This document shows, one piece after another, positions 41,701 through 51,481 of a stretch of 64,000 nt of DNA (positions within the stretch are counted from its first letter, which is position 1; each line of letters starts with the position of its first letter). The stretch is from Sphingopyxis macrogoltabida. GTDB lineage: Bacteria > Pseudomonadota > Alphaproteobacteria > Sphingomonadales > Sphingomonadaceae. The notes under the pieces were generated by a model that did no database searches, was not told where the DNA came from, and was given only the letters and a program-made list of their open reading frames with translations. The DNA lies in the NCBI RefSeq assembly GCF_001314325.1, contig NZ_CP009429.1, forward strand, positions 4,216,501 through 4,280,500. The letters run 5' to 3'. A program made the position numbers and the translations under genes.

Positions 41701-43635
41701 GTGCAGCTATTGCGAGCGTTGATGGCGCTCGCCTGTCTGGCGGCGGGTCTCGTCGCTGCGCCCGTCGGGGCGCAGACCACCACAAGCTACAGTAACACCG
41801 TCAGCGGAACGATCAGCGAGACGGCGACGCCATGTACCGCCCCGCTGGTGCGCAATTTCACCGTCGCGGCGAACATGCAGGTCACCGACGTCGATATCGG
41901 CGTCCAGCTCAGCCACACCTATCGCGGCGACCTGCGCGCGAAGCTGGTGTCGCCCGGCGGCACGGTGGTCAACCTGATCACCAACGTCGGCACATCGGCG
42001 GACAATCTGAACGTCCTGTTCGACGACAGCGCGGCGGCGAGCATCTCGACGCACAGTTCGAACGACAATACGACCGCCGCCCCGCCCTATCAGCGCACGT
42101 TCAGGCCCGAAGGCTCGCTCGCCAGCTTCAACGGCGAAGCGTCGGCGGGAAGCTGGCAATTGACGATCTGCGATTCACTGAACGGCGACAGCGGCAGTTT
42201 TGCCCGCGCACATCTCTATCTCACCACCGTACCGCTCACGCCCTATGCCGACCTTTCGCTGACCAAGACGGTGAGCAGCGCATCGCCGGCGTTCGGCGCG
42301 AGCATCAGCTATACGTTGAGCGTCACCAATGCGAGCGCCTCGCCGCTCACCGCCACCGGCGTCACGGTGCAGGACAGCCTGCCGCCGGGGTTCGCCTTCA
42401 CCGGCGCCTCGGGCTTCGGAAGCTACAGCAGCGGTACGGGGGTCTGGACCGTCGGCAGTATCCCGCCGGGTACGACGCGAACGCTGACGATCAGCGGCAC
42501 GGTGACCGCAACGTCGGGCGCCACCGTCACCAACAGCGCCGAGATCAGCGCCTCTTCGGCCTATGACATGGACTCGACCCCCGGCAACGGCGCCGCCGGC
42601 GAGGACGATGGCGATTCGGCTAGCTTCACCGTGTCGGGTACGCGCACCGCGGGCGTCGCGCCGACGCTCGTCTGCCCCGCGCTGACGACGACCCACGACT
42701 GGGACAATATCAGCTGGTCGGCCGGAGCGACCAGCGGCAGCTATGCGCTTGCCGGCATCGGCACGACGAACTTCGGCATCACGATCAGCGGCGGCAGCTT
42801 CCTCAGCAACGCGACCTATGGTGGACAGTCGCCGACGCGGCAGAATGTCGTCACCGGCGGGCTGTCGCCGGCGCAATATTCGATCTTCGAGCTTGTCGAT
42901 TTCACCAGCCAGGCGGGCACCGTCACCTCGACGATCACCTTGCCGACCGCGGTTCCCGGCGCGCAGTTCCGGTTGTTCGACATCGATTATTCGTCGGGCC
43001 AGTTCGCCGACCGCGTGACCGTCACGGGCAGCTTCAACGGATCGCCCGTCACGCCGGTACTGACCAACGGGGTCAGCAATTATGTCATCGGCAACAGCGC
43101 CTATGGCGACGTCCTGTCGGCCGACACCAGCGCCAACGGGACGGTGACCGTGACCTTCACCGCGCCGGTCGACACCATCGTCATCGAATATGGCAGCCAT
43201 TCGATCGCGCCCGCAAATCCGGGGCAGCAGGGGATGGCGATCCACGACATCGTCTTTTGCCGCCCGGTCGGCAATCTCGCGATCGCCAAGACGAGCGGCA
43301 TCGTCAGCGATCCGGTCAACGGCACCACCGACCCCAAGGCGATCCCCGGCGCGACGATGCGTTACTGCCTGCTCGTGACGAACAACGGCAGCAGCACCGC
43401 GACCGCGATCAATATCGCCGATCCGCTGCCGCCGACGGTGACCTTCGTTGCCGGCTCGCTGCGCAGCGGAACAAGCTGTGCCGGGGCGACGACGGTCGAG
43501 GACGACAATGCCAGCGGCGCCGACGAAAGCGACCCGTTCGGCGCGTCGTTCGCGGGCGCGACCGTATCGGCGACCACCGCGACCCTCGCCCCGGCCGCCG
43601 CGATGGCGGTCGCGTTCAACGTGACGGTCAACTGA
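41701..43635 (+). CDS. Secreted DUF11-repeat protein with P domain
   Basis: A 644-residue protein starting at GTG 41701, with GGGGA 8 bases upstream. The signal peptide (MALACLAAGLVAAPVGA) ends near residue 25. Residues about 30-180 look like a proprotein-convertase P domain (VTDVDIGVQLSHTYRGDL, GSWQLTICDSLNGDSG). Two DUF11-type repeats follow (about 185-300 and about 525-640, DLSLTKTVSSASPAFG and LAIAKTSGIVSDPVNG). No C-terminal anchor is seen. It overlaps the next gene by one base. Confidence 0.75.
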   Translation: MQLLRALMALACLAAGLVAAPVGAQTTTSYSNTVSGTISETATPCTAPLVRNFTVAANMQVTDVDIGVQLSHTYRGDLRAKLVSPGGTVVNLITNVGTSADNLNVLFDDSAAASISTHSSNDNTTAAPPYQRTFRPEGSLASFNGEASAGSWQLTICDSLNGDSGSFARAHLYLTTVPLTPYADLSLTKTVSSASPAFGASISYTLSVTNASASPLTATGVTVQDSLPPGFAFTGASGFGSYSSGTGVWTVGSIPPGTTRTLTISGTVTATSGATVTNSAEISASSAYDMDSTPGNGAAGEDDGDSASFTVSGTRTAGVAPTLVCPALTTTHDWDNISWSAGATSGSYALAGIGTTNFGITISGGSFLSNATYGGQSPTRQNVVTGGLSPAQYSIFELVDFTSQAGTVTSTITLPTAVPGAQFRLFDIDYSSGQFADRVTVTGSFNGSPVTPVLTNGVSNYVIGNSAYGDVLSADTSANGTVTVTFTAPVDTIVIEYGSHSIAPANPGQQGMAIHDIVFCRPVGNLAIAKTSGIVSDPVNGTTDPKAIPGATMRYCLLVTNNGSSTATAINIADPLPPTVTFVAGSLRSGTSCAGATTVEDDNASGADESDPFGASFAGATVSATTATLAPAAAMAVAFNVTVN

Positions 43636-46001
43636 TGGCTTCGCTGGGTCGCTTGGCGCGCCTCGGCGCACTCCTCCTGATCGCCGCGGGGGTCGGCGCC
43701 CCCGCGATGGCGCAGCGCGTCATCGTCAATCCCTCGTTCGAATCGAACAACCCGCAGGGCGCGGGCGCGGCGAATTACGAAATCTACGCCAACGGATCGG
43801 TGACCGGCTGGGATTCGGCGTCGGGCGAGATCGAGCTGTGGGATACCGGCTTTCAGGGCGTTCCCGCCTATGACGGTTCGGTGTTCGCCGAAATGAACGC
43901 CAATGTGCCCGGCGCGCTCTACCAGAATATCTGCATGGTGAACGGCGAGACGATCGGCTGGACCTTTGCCCATCGCGCCCGCTCGGGCGGCCCGGCGACG
44001 CAGACGGCGCGTTTCCAGATCGCGAACGGCAGCGGCACGCTGATCCAGAATCTGGCGACGCAGGCATCGACCACGGCGAACCAGGTCTGGAACGTCAACA
44101 CCGGCACCGCGACCTACAGCGGCGCATCGGGCGTCCAGCGCGTCCAGTTCATCACCACCGACGCGGGCAGCTACGGCAATTTCCTCGACGACATCCGCAT
44201 CACGCTCAATCCGTTCATCGAGCTGTCGGCCGCGACCGCCTCCGGGGTCGAATCGATCCCGGCGGCGAACCTGCCGGGCCTTGTCGTCAGCGGCACCTTG
44301 TTCTCCGCCCGGACCGTCAACGTCAGCATTACCGGCGGCACGGCGACGCGCGGCACCGACTATACGACGCCCGGCGGCGGCGCGACCTTCACCGTCACCA
44401 TTCCGGCCGGCACCTATCAGAATGTCACCGTGCCGCTCGGCATCCAGATCATCGACGATACGGTGAGCGAGGGTAGCGAGACGATCCAGATCGCGCTGAA
44501 CACGGGCACCGGCTACACCGTATCGAGCACATCGAGCTGCGGCGGCACCCCGCGCACCGCGAGCACCTATACGATCACCGACAATGATTCGCCCGTCGTG
44601 CTGGCGAAGAGCTGGACGAACGGGATCGCGGGCGACGCGGTCGGCCTGTCGATTTCGGGGGGCCTCGTCCCCGTCGCCGGATCGTCGACGGTCGGGGGCA
44701 GCGCCACCAACGCAACCGCCGTCGCCGTCGCCGGTTCGACGCTGACCCTGACCGAAAGCTTCACGACCGGGTCGGCGGCCAATTACACCAGCAGCATCGA
44801 ATGCCGCCGCAACAGCGACAATGCCGTCGTCGCCACGGCGGGCAGCGGGCTCAGCCGGACGGTCACCATGCCCTCGGGCACATCGCTGACCTGCACCTTT
44901 ACCAACAGCCGCAAATCGGCGACGCTCGTCGTCCGCAAGACCTGGGTCAACGCCCAGACGACCAACGCCGTCACCGTCGCCAGCGACGGCTTTACCAACG
45001 ATGCGACGCTGTCGTCGGTCGCGAACAGCGCCAACGAAACCGACACCAATGCCGCGGTCACCGTCTATGCCGCCGAGAGCGGCGCGCTGACCGAAAGCTG
45101 GACGGTGGGCAATGGCGCCAATTATGCGCAGACGCTCGCCTGCACCGGCAATACGACTGCGCTTTCGGATAATGTGCTGACGGTCAATCCCGCCGATACC
45201 GCGATCGTCTGCACCTTCACCAACAGCCGCATCGCGCAGCAATTCCGCCTCGCCAAGGCGTGGTCGGGCGCCACGGCCGGCCACACCGCCAGCGCGACGA
45301 CCAGCGGCGGCACCGCCAACGCGACTTTCAGCTCGACCGCGCCGACCGCGACGAACGGAACGCAGGTCATAATGCGCGCGGGCGACGTCGTGACCCTTCC
45401 CGCCGAAAGCTGGGGCGGCGGCGCGGTCGCCGCGCTCTATAACGCCACCGTCGAATGCACCGGCGGCAGCCCGCTGGCCAGCGGCGCGACGGGACGGACG
45501 CTGACGATCCAGCCGAGCACGACGGCGACGGTCTGCACCTACACCAACGCCTATGTCCTGCCGCTCGCGATCGCCAAGACTTCGGTCCCCTATAGCGACC
45601 CCGTGAACGGGACGACGAACCCGAAGCTGATCCCCGGCGGTTTTGCCGATTATAGCATCACCGTCACCGCGCCGTCGGGCACCGCGCCGACGAGCAACAG
45701 CGTCATCGTTACCGACGCGATCCCCGCGAACCTTGCGCTGTTCGTCGGCACCTATGCACCCGGGCCCGGGCCGATCGGCTTTACCGCGGGGAGCAGCGGA
45801 TTGACCTACAGCTTCACAAGCCTCGCGAGCGGCAGCGACGACATCAGCTTCTCGAACAACGGCGGCGCGACCTGGACCTATACCCCGGTCGCCGATGCCA
45901 ATGGTGTCGACACCAATGTCACCCATGTCCGCGTCAATCCGAAGGGCAGCATGACACCGGGATCGAGCTTCACGATCAACCTGCGCGCGCAGGTCAAATA
46001 G
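43635..46001 (+). CDS. Secreted repeat protein, DUF11/Calx-beta-like
   Basis: A 788-residue protein with signal MASLGRLARLGALLLIAAGVGAPAMA cut near residue 27. The first part (RVIVNPSFESNN, EIELWDTGFQGVPAYDG) resembles a carbohydrate-binding-like jelly roll. A Calx-beta-like stretch follows (EGSETIQIAL) and then several repeats with ...VTLTESFTTG and CTFTNSR motifs, which recur three to four times. The end has a DUF11-like domain. Translation is coupled to the gene before it. The role is probably at the cell surface. Confidence 0.72.
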   Translation: MASLGRLARLGALLLIAAGVGAPAMAQRVIVNPSFESNNPQGAGAANYEIYANGSVTGWDSASGEIELWDTGFQGVPAYDGSVFAEMNANVPGALYQNICMVNGETIGWTFAHRARSGGPATQTARFQIANGSGTLIQNLATQASTTANQVWNVNTGTATYSGASGVQRVQFITTDAGSYGNFLDDIRITLNPFIELSAATASGVESIPAANLPGLVVSGTLFSARTVNVSITGGTATRGTDYTTPGGGATFTVTIPAGTYQNVTVPLGIQIIDDTVSEGSETIQIALNTGTGYTVSSTSSCGGTPRTASTYTITDNDSPVVLAKSWTNGIAGDAVGLSISGGLVPVAGSSTVGGSATNATAVAVAGSTLTLTESFTTGSAANYTSSIECRRNSDNAVVATAGSGLSRTVTMPSGTSLTCTFTNSRKSATLVVRKTWVNAQTTNAVTVASDGFTNDATLSSVANSANETDTNAAVTVYAAESGALTESWTVGNGANYAQTLACTGNTTALSDNVLTVNPADTAIVCTFTNSRIAQQFRLAKAWSGATAGHTASATTSGGTANATFSSTAPTATNGTQVIMRAGDVVTLPAESWGGGAVAALYNATVECTGGSPLASGATGRTLTIQPSTTATVCTYTNAYVLPLAIAKTSVPYSDPVNGTTNPKLIPGGFADYSITVTAPSGTAPTSNSVIVTDAIPANLALFVGTYAPGPGPIGFTAGSSGLTYSFTSLASGSDDISFSNNGGATWTYTPVADANGVDTNVTHVRVNPKGSMTPGSSFTINLRAQVK

Positions 46002-46053
46002 GCGGGCAAAAGGCGCTGCAACAGCCGATTGTATTTTGTACCGAACCGTCTAA

Positions 46054-47436
46054 ATGCGCGAAATGAGCACGCGCACCGCCTCGGACAGCAACGATCCCGT
46101 CGTCGAACATGCGAGCGACCTCGCAGTCCCCATGATCAAGGGCGAAAAGCCCCGCGAACGCTGGCGCATCGGCACCGAGCACGAGAAATTCGTCTATCGC
46201 ACCGCCGACCATCGCGCCCCGGGTTATGACGAACCCGGCGGCATTCGGGACCTGCTGATGGCGTTGACCCGCTTCGGCTGGGAACCGGTGATCGAGGGCG
46301 ACAATGTCATCGCACTGGCGGGCAGCGACGGCACCGTCAGCCTCGAACCTGCGGGGCAACTCGAACTTTCGGGCGCGCCGGTCGAAAATCTCCACCAGAC
46401 CTGCGCCGAGACTGGCCGCCACCTGAAGCAGGTCAAGGAAGTCGGCGCCGAGCTCGGGCTCGGCTTCCTCGGCCTCGGTATGTGGCCCGACAAGACGCGC
46501 GCCGAACTGCCGATCATGCCCAAGGGCCGCTACAAGATCATGCTCGAACATATGCCGCGCGTCGGCAGCATGGGGCTCGACATGATGCTGCGAACCTGCA
46601 CCATCCAGACCAACCTCGACTATTCGTCGGAGGCGGACATGGTGCAGAAGTTCCGCGTGTCGCTCGCGCTCCAGCCGCTCGCGACCGCGCTCTTCGCCAG
46701 CTCGCCCTTCACCGAGGGCAAGCCCAACGGCTATATGTCGTACCGCAGCCATATCTGGACGGATACCGATCCCGCACGCACCGGCATGCTGCCCTTCGTA
46801 TTCGAAGACGGCTTCGGCTACGAACGCTATGTCGACTATATGCTCGACGTGCCGATGTATTTCGTCTTCCGCGACGGCAAATATATCGACGCTGCGGGGC
46901 AAAGCTTCCGCGACTTCCTCAAGGGCGAACTGCCGGCGCTGCCCGGCGAAAAGCCGCGCCTCTCCGATTGGAACGACCATCTGTCGACCGCCTTTCCCGA
47001 GGTGCGGCTCAAAAGCTTCCTCGAAATGCGCGGCGCCGACGGCGGCCCGTGGAACCGGATCTGCGCCCTGCCCGCGCTCTGGGTCGGATTACTCTACGAC
47101 CAAAGCGCGCTCGATGCCGCATGGGACCTCGTCAAGGGCTGGAGCATCGAGGAACAGCAGACGCTCCGCGATGCCGTCCCGGCCGAAGGCCTTGACGCCC
47201 CCGCCCCCGGCGGCGGCACGCTCGGCGAACTCGCACACCGCGTGCTCGATATCGCCGCGGCAGGGCTGGCCGCGCGCGGCGAGGTCAATTCGATGGGCGA
47301 CAACGAGGTCGGCTTCCTGGAACCGCTGCGCCGCATCGCCAAGAGCGGCAAATCGCCGGCGCACGACCTGCTCGACCGCTATGACGGCGCGTGGAACCAC
47401 GACCTTTCGAAGATCTACGACGAACTAAGTTTCTAG
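46054..47436 (+). CDS. gshA: Glutamate-cysteine ligase, plant/alphaproteobacterial type
   Basis: A 460-residue enzyme for the first step of glutathione synthesis. The N-terminal GTEHEKFVY carries the ATP/glutamate-binding Glu residues. Further family marks are EPAGQLELSGAPV, MPKGRYKIMLEHMP, and FASSPFTEGKPNGYMSYRSHIW. It is of the class also found in plants, which is redox-regulated there. ATG 46054 or 46063 may be the start; both give similar length. Confidence 0.93.
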   Translation: MREMSTRTASDSNDPVVEHASDLAVPMIKGEKPRERWRIGTEHEKFVYRTADHRAPGYDEPGGIRDLLMALTRFGWEPVIEGDNVIALAGSDGTVSLEPAGQLELSGAPVENLHQTCAETGRHLKQVKEVGAELGLGFLGLGMWPDKTRAELPIMPKGRYKIMLEHMPRVGSMGLDMMLRTCTIQTNLDYSSEADMVQKFRVSLALQPLATALFASSPFTEGKPNGYMSYRSHIWTDTDPARTGMLPFVFEDGFGYERYVDYMLDVPMYFVFRDGKYIDAAGQSFRDFLKGELPALPGEKPRLSDWNDHLSTAFPEVRLKSFLEMRGADGGPWNRICALPALWVGLLYDQSALDAAWDLVKGWSIEEQQTLRDAVPAEGLDAPAPGGGTLGELAHRVLDIAAAGLAARGEVNSMGDNEVGFLEPLRRIAKSGKSPAHDLLDRYDGAWNHDLSKIYDELSF

Positions 47437-47496
47437 ATATTGCTGCGGGAGGAGAGGCTCCGGCACCCTGGAGCCCTCGCACACTCACGCGGCACC

Positions 47497-47964
47497 TCAA
47501 TATCCCAGCGTCGCTTCCAGAAACCAGATGCGCTGCTGCGTTTCGTCGGCCCAGCCGTCGACCAGCCCGCTCGTCGCGATGTCGCCCGCCTCCTCGGCAG
47601 CCGCTTTCGCTTCCCGGATCTGCGCGAGCAGCGTCCGGTTGTCCTCCGCGAGCGCACGGACCATCGCGTCGGGCGCGACGCCGGCCGCATCATCGTCCCG
47701 GATCGACTGGCGGCGGCCGATGTCGCCGACCGAGCGCAGCGTCGCCGCGCCATTCTTGCGCACCCGCTCGGCGATCAGGTCGGTCGTCGCGAGGATCTGC
47801 GTCGCCTGTTCGTCGAACAGCAGGTGCAGTTCACGAAAATGCGGGCCGTGGACGTGCCAGTGGTAATTCTTCGTCTTGAGATAGAGCGCGAAGCTGTCGG
47901 CGAGCAGCGTGTTGAGCGCGTCGGCAACCGCGGGCTGGTTTTTCTGGGTCATCGTTTCGGACAT
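47497..47964 (-). CDS. dps: Dps-like ferritin-fold DNA protection protein
   Basis: A 155-residue Dps-family miniferritin: YLKTKNYHWHVHGPHFRELHLLFDEQ carries the interfacial ferroxidase His/Asp/Glu ligands, and the C-terminal helix has DGWADETQQRIWFLEATLG. It stores iron and protects DNA from peroxide. ATG 47964 is preferred; the frame extends to 48009 without added conserved residues. A palindrome at 48040 lies 76 bases upstream and could be regulatory. Confidence 0.9.
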   Translation of the reverse strand: MSETMTQKNQPAVADALNTLLADSFALYLKTKNYHWHVHGPHFRELHLLFDEQATQILATTDLIAERVRKNGAATLRSVGDIGRRQSIRDDDAAGVAPDAMVRALAEDNRTLLAQIREAKAAAEEAGDIATSGLVDGWADETQQRIWFLEATLGY

Positions 47965-48039
47965 GGGAGAGATCCTTTCTGTTGCCGCTCCGATATAGGA
48001 GGCCGGCACCGCGAAGGCCCATGAAGGCTCTGCGTCGCT

Positions 48040-48060
48040 ATCATCGAAAAAATCGATGAT
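48040..48060. promoter_or_regulatory. Palindrome upstream of dps
   Basis: ATCATCGA-AAAAA-TCGATGAT, a perfect 8-bp inverted repeat with a 5-base centre. It lies between dps (starting at 47964 on the minus strand) and the end of the GDT1-like gene. It could be an operator of dps or a weak terminator for the upstream gene; no T-run follows on the minus strand. Confidence 0.45.
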
Positions 48061-48070
48061 CCGAAATTTT

Positions 48071-48643
48071 TCAGGCAGAGCCGCCGATCAGTCCGAAGGC
48101 GCCGAGCGCGGTACGGAGCGCCCAGATCAGCAGCACGGCAGCGCTCGCCCCGCGGACGATACGCGCTGCCCGCTTTTCGCGCAGCGCCGGACCGAAAGCG
48201 AGGAAGGGCAGCATCGCGATCGTCCAGCCGACCAGCCCGCCGGCCGCCGCCCATACTCCCGCGCCGCTGGTCGCGGCGAGCGCGCCGATCAGGAAATGGC
48301 TGCGGTCGCCGAATTGGGTGACCAGCATCCGCCCGGCAAGCAGCGCGGGCGGGGCCTGGTCCGCGTCGGAGGGGACAGCGCGGTCGCGCCAGAGCAGCGC
48401 AACCACCGCCGAAAGCATCGCAAACGCGACGAGCAGCGCCGCTACGCCCTGCCCGATCATCCGGTTCGCTACCGACCCGAGGACCGCCGCGACGACCGCG
48501 TTGAGGATGAAGGCCGCAAAGGTGATAACGACGACGACGCGCCGGTCGCTGCGCACGCTCAGCAGGTTCGAGAGAGAGGCGCCCGTTCGTCCGTCGGCAT
48601 TGGCGAGCGCCACCGCGACGAGGGCCAGCATGATCGCGTCCAT
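48071..48643 (-). CDS. GDT1/TMEM165-like membrane protein with altered motifs
   Basis: A 190-residue protein with six predicted transmembrane helices in two homologous halves, as in the UPF0016/GDT1 family of Mn/Ca transporters. Canonical members have E-x-GD-[KR]-[TS] in each half. Here the second half reads QFGDRSHF and the first reads NADGRTG, so both acidic Glu residues are replaced. Transport may be altered. Neighbours are dps and a small unknown gene. Confidence 0.72.
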   Translation of the reverse strand: MDAIMLALVAVALANADGRTGASLSNLLSVRSDRRVVVVITFAAFILNAVVAAVLGSVANRMIGQGVAALLVAFAMLSAVVALLWRDRAVPSDADQAPPALLAGRMLVTQFGDRSHFLIGALAATSGAGVWAAAGGLVGWTIAMLPFLAFGPALREKRAARIVRGASAAVLLIWALRTALGAFGLIGGSA

Positions 48644-48673
48644 AATCCGACCTGCGACGTCAGCGCGCCGCGG

Positions 48674-49003
48674 TCAATGGCCGAGCCGCATCGCCACCGA
48701 AGCAAGCCACGCTTCCTCCGCGGCGGCGGGGAGCGGTCCCCGCGGCGCGCTCGCGGCGTCGCTCATCGCGTCGAGATAGGTCAGGATCGCCGCGCGGTAA
48801 CCGCCCGCGGCGACCGCCGATTCGAGCCGGCTGGCGAGCGTCTCGACCGCCCCGAAGCCATTGTCGCGCGCCAGACAGCGGATATCGTCGATGCCCTGGA
48901 CGATCTGCGCCAGCGCGCAGTGCGGCAGCGCCTCGGCCAATGCGCCGATCTGGCCGGTGATCCGGCCCTGAATGTCGTGAAAAGGATCGCCCTGCGTTTG
49001 CAT
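48674..49003 (-). CDS. Small helical protein of unknown function
   Basis: A 109-residue soluble protein, Ala-rich and helical, with ITGQIGALAEALPHCALAQIVQGID and LASRLESAVAAGGYRAAILTYLDAM. No family is recognised. It lies between the GGDEF gene and the GDT1-like gene on the same strand. Confidence 0.65.
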   Translation of the reverse strand: MQTQGDPFHDIQGRITGQIGALAEALPHCALAQIVQGIDDIRCLARDNGFGAVETLASRLESAVAAGGYRAAILTYLDAMSDAASAPRGPLPAAAEEAWLASVAMRLGH

Positions 49004-49082
49004 GCCATACCCCCCTGTGGTCCGGGGACGACGATGCGCCTTTTTGGTTAACGATCGGTTTAGGCCGGCTTGAACCCTAACC

Positions 49083-49727
49083 CTAACGGTGCGACCGGGG
49101 CCGGTCCTGCCGCTGCTTGCAGCGATACATGTCGCGGTCGGCGGCGGCCAATATGTCGGCCTCGGCCATCCCGACCTGCAGCATTGCGACCCCGAAACAC
49201 GCCGACAGCGCGATTTCGTTCCCGTCGTAGAGCGCCGGACCGGTGCTGAGCACCTCGCCGAGCCGTTCGATTTGCGCGCGCGCGCCGCCCTCGGTCGACT
49301 GGTCGAGGATCAGCCCGAATTCGTCGCCGCCGATCCGCGCCGCGACATCGGTCGAACGAATCGAGGCGGCGAGCCGCGCCGCGACTTCCATCAGGGCGAA
49401 GTCGCCCGCAGCATGGCCGAAGCTGTCGTTGATATATTTGAGCTGGTTGACGTCGACGAACACGACCGCCGCGCATTCGGCATGGCGTTCGAAACGCGCC
49501 AGACGGTGATGGATCGCAGTCAGGAAATAGCGGCGATTGTAAAGCGGGGTCAGCGTATCGCGTTCGGACACGCGCTCGAGTTCGGCGACGGCGATCTTCA
49601 GGACGCGATTCTCGCGGCGCAGCGCATCGCGTTCGCGGCGCACGTCGCGCAGTTCGTCTTCGATGGAGACGATCGGAGCGACGCCGAACTGGTCGACCGC
49701 TATCCGTGCCCCCCCTACGCTATCCAT
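49083..49727 (-). CDS. GGDEF diguanylate cyclase
   Basis: A 214-residue protein. A coiled coil (about residues 22-53) leads into a GGDEF domain starting at DTLTPLYNRRYF. The catalytic GGDEF (residues 133-137) is intact, and the product-inhibition I-site RxxD (124-127) lies exactly five residues before it. No sensor domain or membrane segment is seen. It should make cyclic di-GMP, with activity set by dimerisation through the coiled coil. Confidence 0.9.
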   Translation of the reverse strand: MDSVGGARIAVDQFGVAPIVSIEDELRDVRRERDALRRENRVLKIAVAELERVSERDTLTPLYNRRYFLTAIHHRLARFERHAECAAVVFVDVNQLKYINDSFGHAAGDFALMEVAARLAASIRSTDVAARIGGDEFGLILDQSTEGGARAQIERLGEVLSTGPALYDGNEIALSACFGVAMLQVGMAEADILAAADRDMYRCKQRQDRPRSHR

Positions 49728-49905
49728 TCTCTGTCCCCGGTGCGACCCCAGTTTCCGGCGGCGGGATGCCGACGGTGCGAAGCGGTGTAACCCCCGACAT
49801 GATACCAATCGGTAAACGCGCCCGCCGCGCGGCGTTGCCCCCATCGGGTACAGTCGCTAGGGGAAGGGCGACGGCGGTGAATCGCGCCGCGAGGAGGGTT
49901 GATCG

Positions 49906-50403
49906 ATGGGCGAGAATGCGCCGCTGGTGGGCGTCATCATGGGCAGCCAGTCGGACTGGGCGACGATGACGCACGCGGTCCAGATCCTCGAGGAATTCGG
50001 CATCGCGCACGAGGTGCAGATCGTCTCGGCGCACCGCACCCCCGACCGCCTGATCGCCTATGCCAAGAGCGCCGCGGATCGCGGACTGAAGGCGATCATC
50101 GCGGGCGCCGGCGGCGCCGCGCACCTGCCCGGTATGGTCGCGTCGATGACGCGGGTGCCGGTGCTCGGCGTGCCGGTCCAGTCGGCGGCGCTGAACGGCG
50201 TCGACAGCCTCTATTCGATCGTCCAGATGCCCGGCGGCATTCCCGTCGCGACCTTCGCGATCGGCAAGGCGGGTGCGACCAACGCCGGGCTGTTTGCCGC
50301 CGCGTTGCTCGCCAACGACGATCCCGGCCTCGCCGCAAGACTCGATGCCTGGCGCGCCGCGCAGACCGACAGTGTGGCGCCTGTCCCCGTGCGTGAGGGC
50401 TGA
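49906..50403 (+). CDS. purE: 5-(carboxyamino)imidazole ribonucleotide mutase
   Basis: A 165-residue class I PurE. The conserved [18 protein letters not shown] and [12 protein letters not shown] segments form the active site. It converts N5-CAIR from PurK to CAIR in purine synthesis. It overlaps purK, so the two-step pathway is translated together. Confidence 0.95.
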   Translation: MGENAPLVGVIMGSQSDWATMTHAVQILEEFGIAHEVQIVSAHRTPDRLIAYAKSAADRGLKAIIAGAGGAAHLPGMVASMTRVPVLGVPVQSAALNGVDSLYSIVQMPGGIPVATFAIGKAGATNAGLFAAALLANDDPGLAARLDAWRAAQTDSVAPVPVREG

Positions 50404-51481
50404 GCTTTTGTTGCCACCCGGTTCGACCATCGGAATCCTGGGCGGCGGCCAGCTCGGCCGCATGCTCGCCGTCGCCGCGGCGCAACTCGGCTACCATATC
50501 CACATCTATGCCCCCGACGCCGAAAGTGTCGCCGCGCAGGTCGCTGCGCAGCACACGCAGGCGGCGTGGGACGACGAACCGCGCCTCGCCGCCTTTGCCG
50601 CCGCATGCGACGTCGTCACCTATGAGTTCGAAAATGTGCCCGTCGATACGGTGCGCTTCCTGTCGGGCCATGTCGCCGTCCGCCCCGGGGCCGGCGTCCT
50701 CGAAATCGCGCAGGACCGGCTCGCCGAGAAGAATTTCGTCGCCGGGCTCGGCGGCCGCCCCGCTCCCTTTGCCGCGGTCCCCGACCGCGCCGCGCTCGAC
50801 GCCGCGCTCGATCAGGTCGGCGCTCCGGCGATCCTCAAGACCGTGCGCATGGGCTATGACGGCAAGGGGCAGGCGCGCCTCGCGGCCGCCGGCGACGCCG
50901 ATGCGGCGTGGGATGCGATCGACCGCCACGCCGCGGTGCTCGAAGGCTTCGTGACCTTCGCACACGAATTTTCGGTGCTGATGGTCCGCGGCATCGACGG
51001 CGAGACGCGCTTCTGGGACAGCAGCGTCAACGTCCATGAGGGCGGCATCCTCGCGACGTCCTCGCTGCCGCCACCGCGACAAATCCTCGACCAGCAGGAC
51101 GAAGCACGCGCGCTGTTGGCGAAAATCGCCGACGATCTCGACTATATCGGCGTCCTCACCGGCGAATTTTTTGCCACCGACGACGGCCCGATCTTCAACG
51201 AGATGGCGCCGCGCGTCCACAATAGCGGCCACTGGACGATCGAAGGGGCGGTAACGAGCCAGTTCGAAAATCACATCCGCGCCGTCGCGGGCCTGCCGCT
51301 CGGCGACACCGCAACCGTCGCCCTGCCCGTCGTCATGCGCAACCTGATCGGCCACGACATCGATGGCGTGCCCGAGCTGCTCGCCGACGGCGCCGCGCAT
51401 GTGCATCATTATGGCAAAGCCGAGGTCCGCGCCGGCCGCAAGCTCGGCCACGTCACCTGGGCCGGAACCTCTCCCGCATGA
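50393..51481 (+). CDS. purK: 5-(carboxyamino)imidazole ribonucleotide synthase
   Basis: A 362-residue ATP-grasp enzyme. The N-terminal [13 protein letters not shown], the central VTYEFENVP and [12 protein letters not shown], and [17 protein letters not shown] are typical. A GTG at 50393 overlaps the purE end; TTG at 50408 is an alternative. It makes N5-CAIR for PurE. Confidence 0.94.
   Translation: MRAELLLPPGSTIGILGGGQLGRMLAVAAAQLGYHIHIYAPDAESVAAQVAAQHTQAAWDDEPRLAAFAAACDVVTYEFENVPVDTVRFLSGHVAVRPGAGVLEIAQDRLAEKNFVAGLGGRPAPFAAVPDRAALDAALDQVGAPAILKTVRMGYDGKGQARLAAAGDADAAWDAIDRHAAVLEGFVTFAHEFSVLMVRGIDGETRFWDSSVNVHEGGILATSSLPPPRQILDQQDEARALLAKIADDLDYIGVLTGEFFATDDGPIFNEMAPRVHNSGHWTIEGAVTSQFENHIRAVAGLPLGDTATVALPVVMRNLIGHDIDGVPELLADGAAHVHHYGKAEVRAGRKLGHVTWAGTSPA

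Noticed and set aside
40616..41785. Upstream extension of the TadG-like gene
   Set aside because: The open frame continues only because it is antisense to rsmE; the membrane helix and TadG domain start at 40615.
47450..47490. Hairpin GGCTCC/GGAGCC between gshA and dps as a terminator
   Set aside because: The stem is short and there is no T-run on either strand.
49072..49086. Telomere-like CCCTAACCCTAAC repeat
   Set aside because: Only two short units in a short gap after the GGDEF gene; no sign of function.
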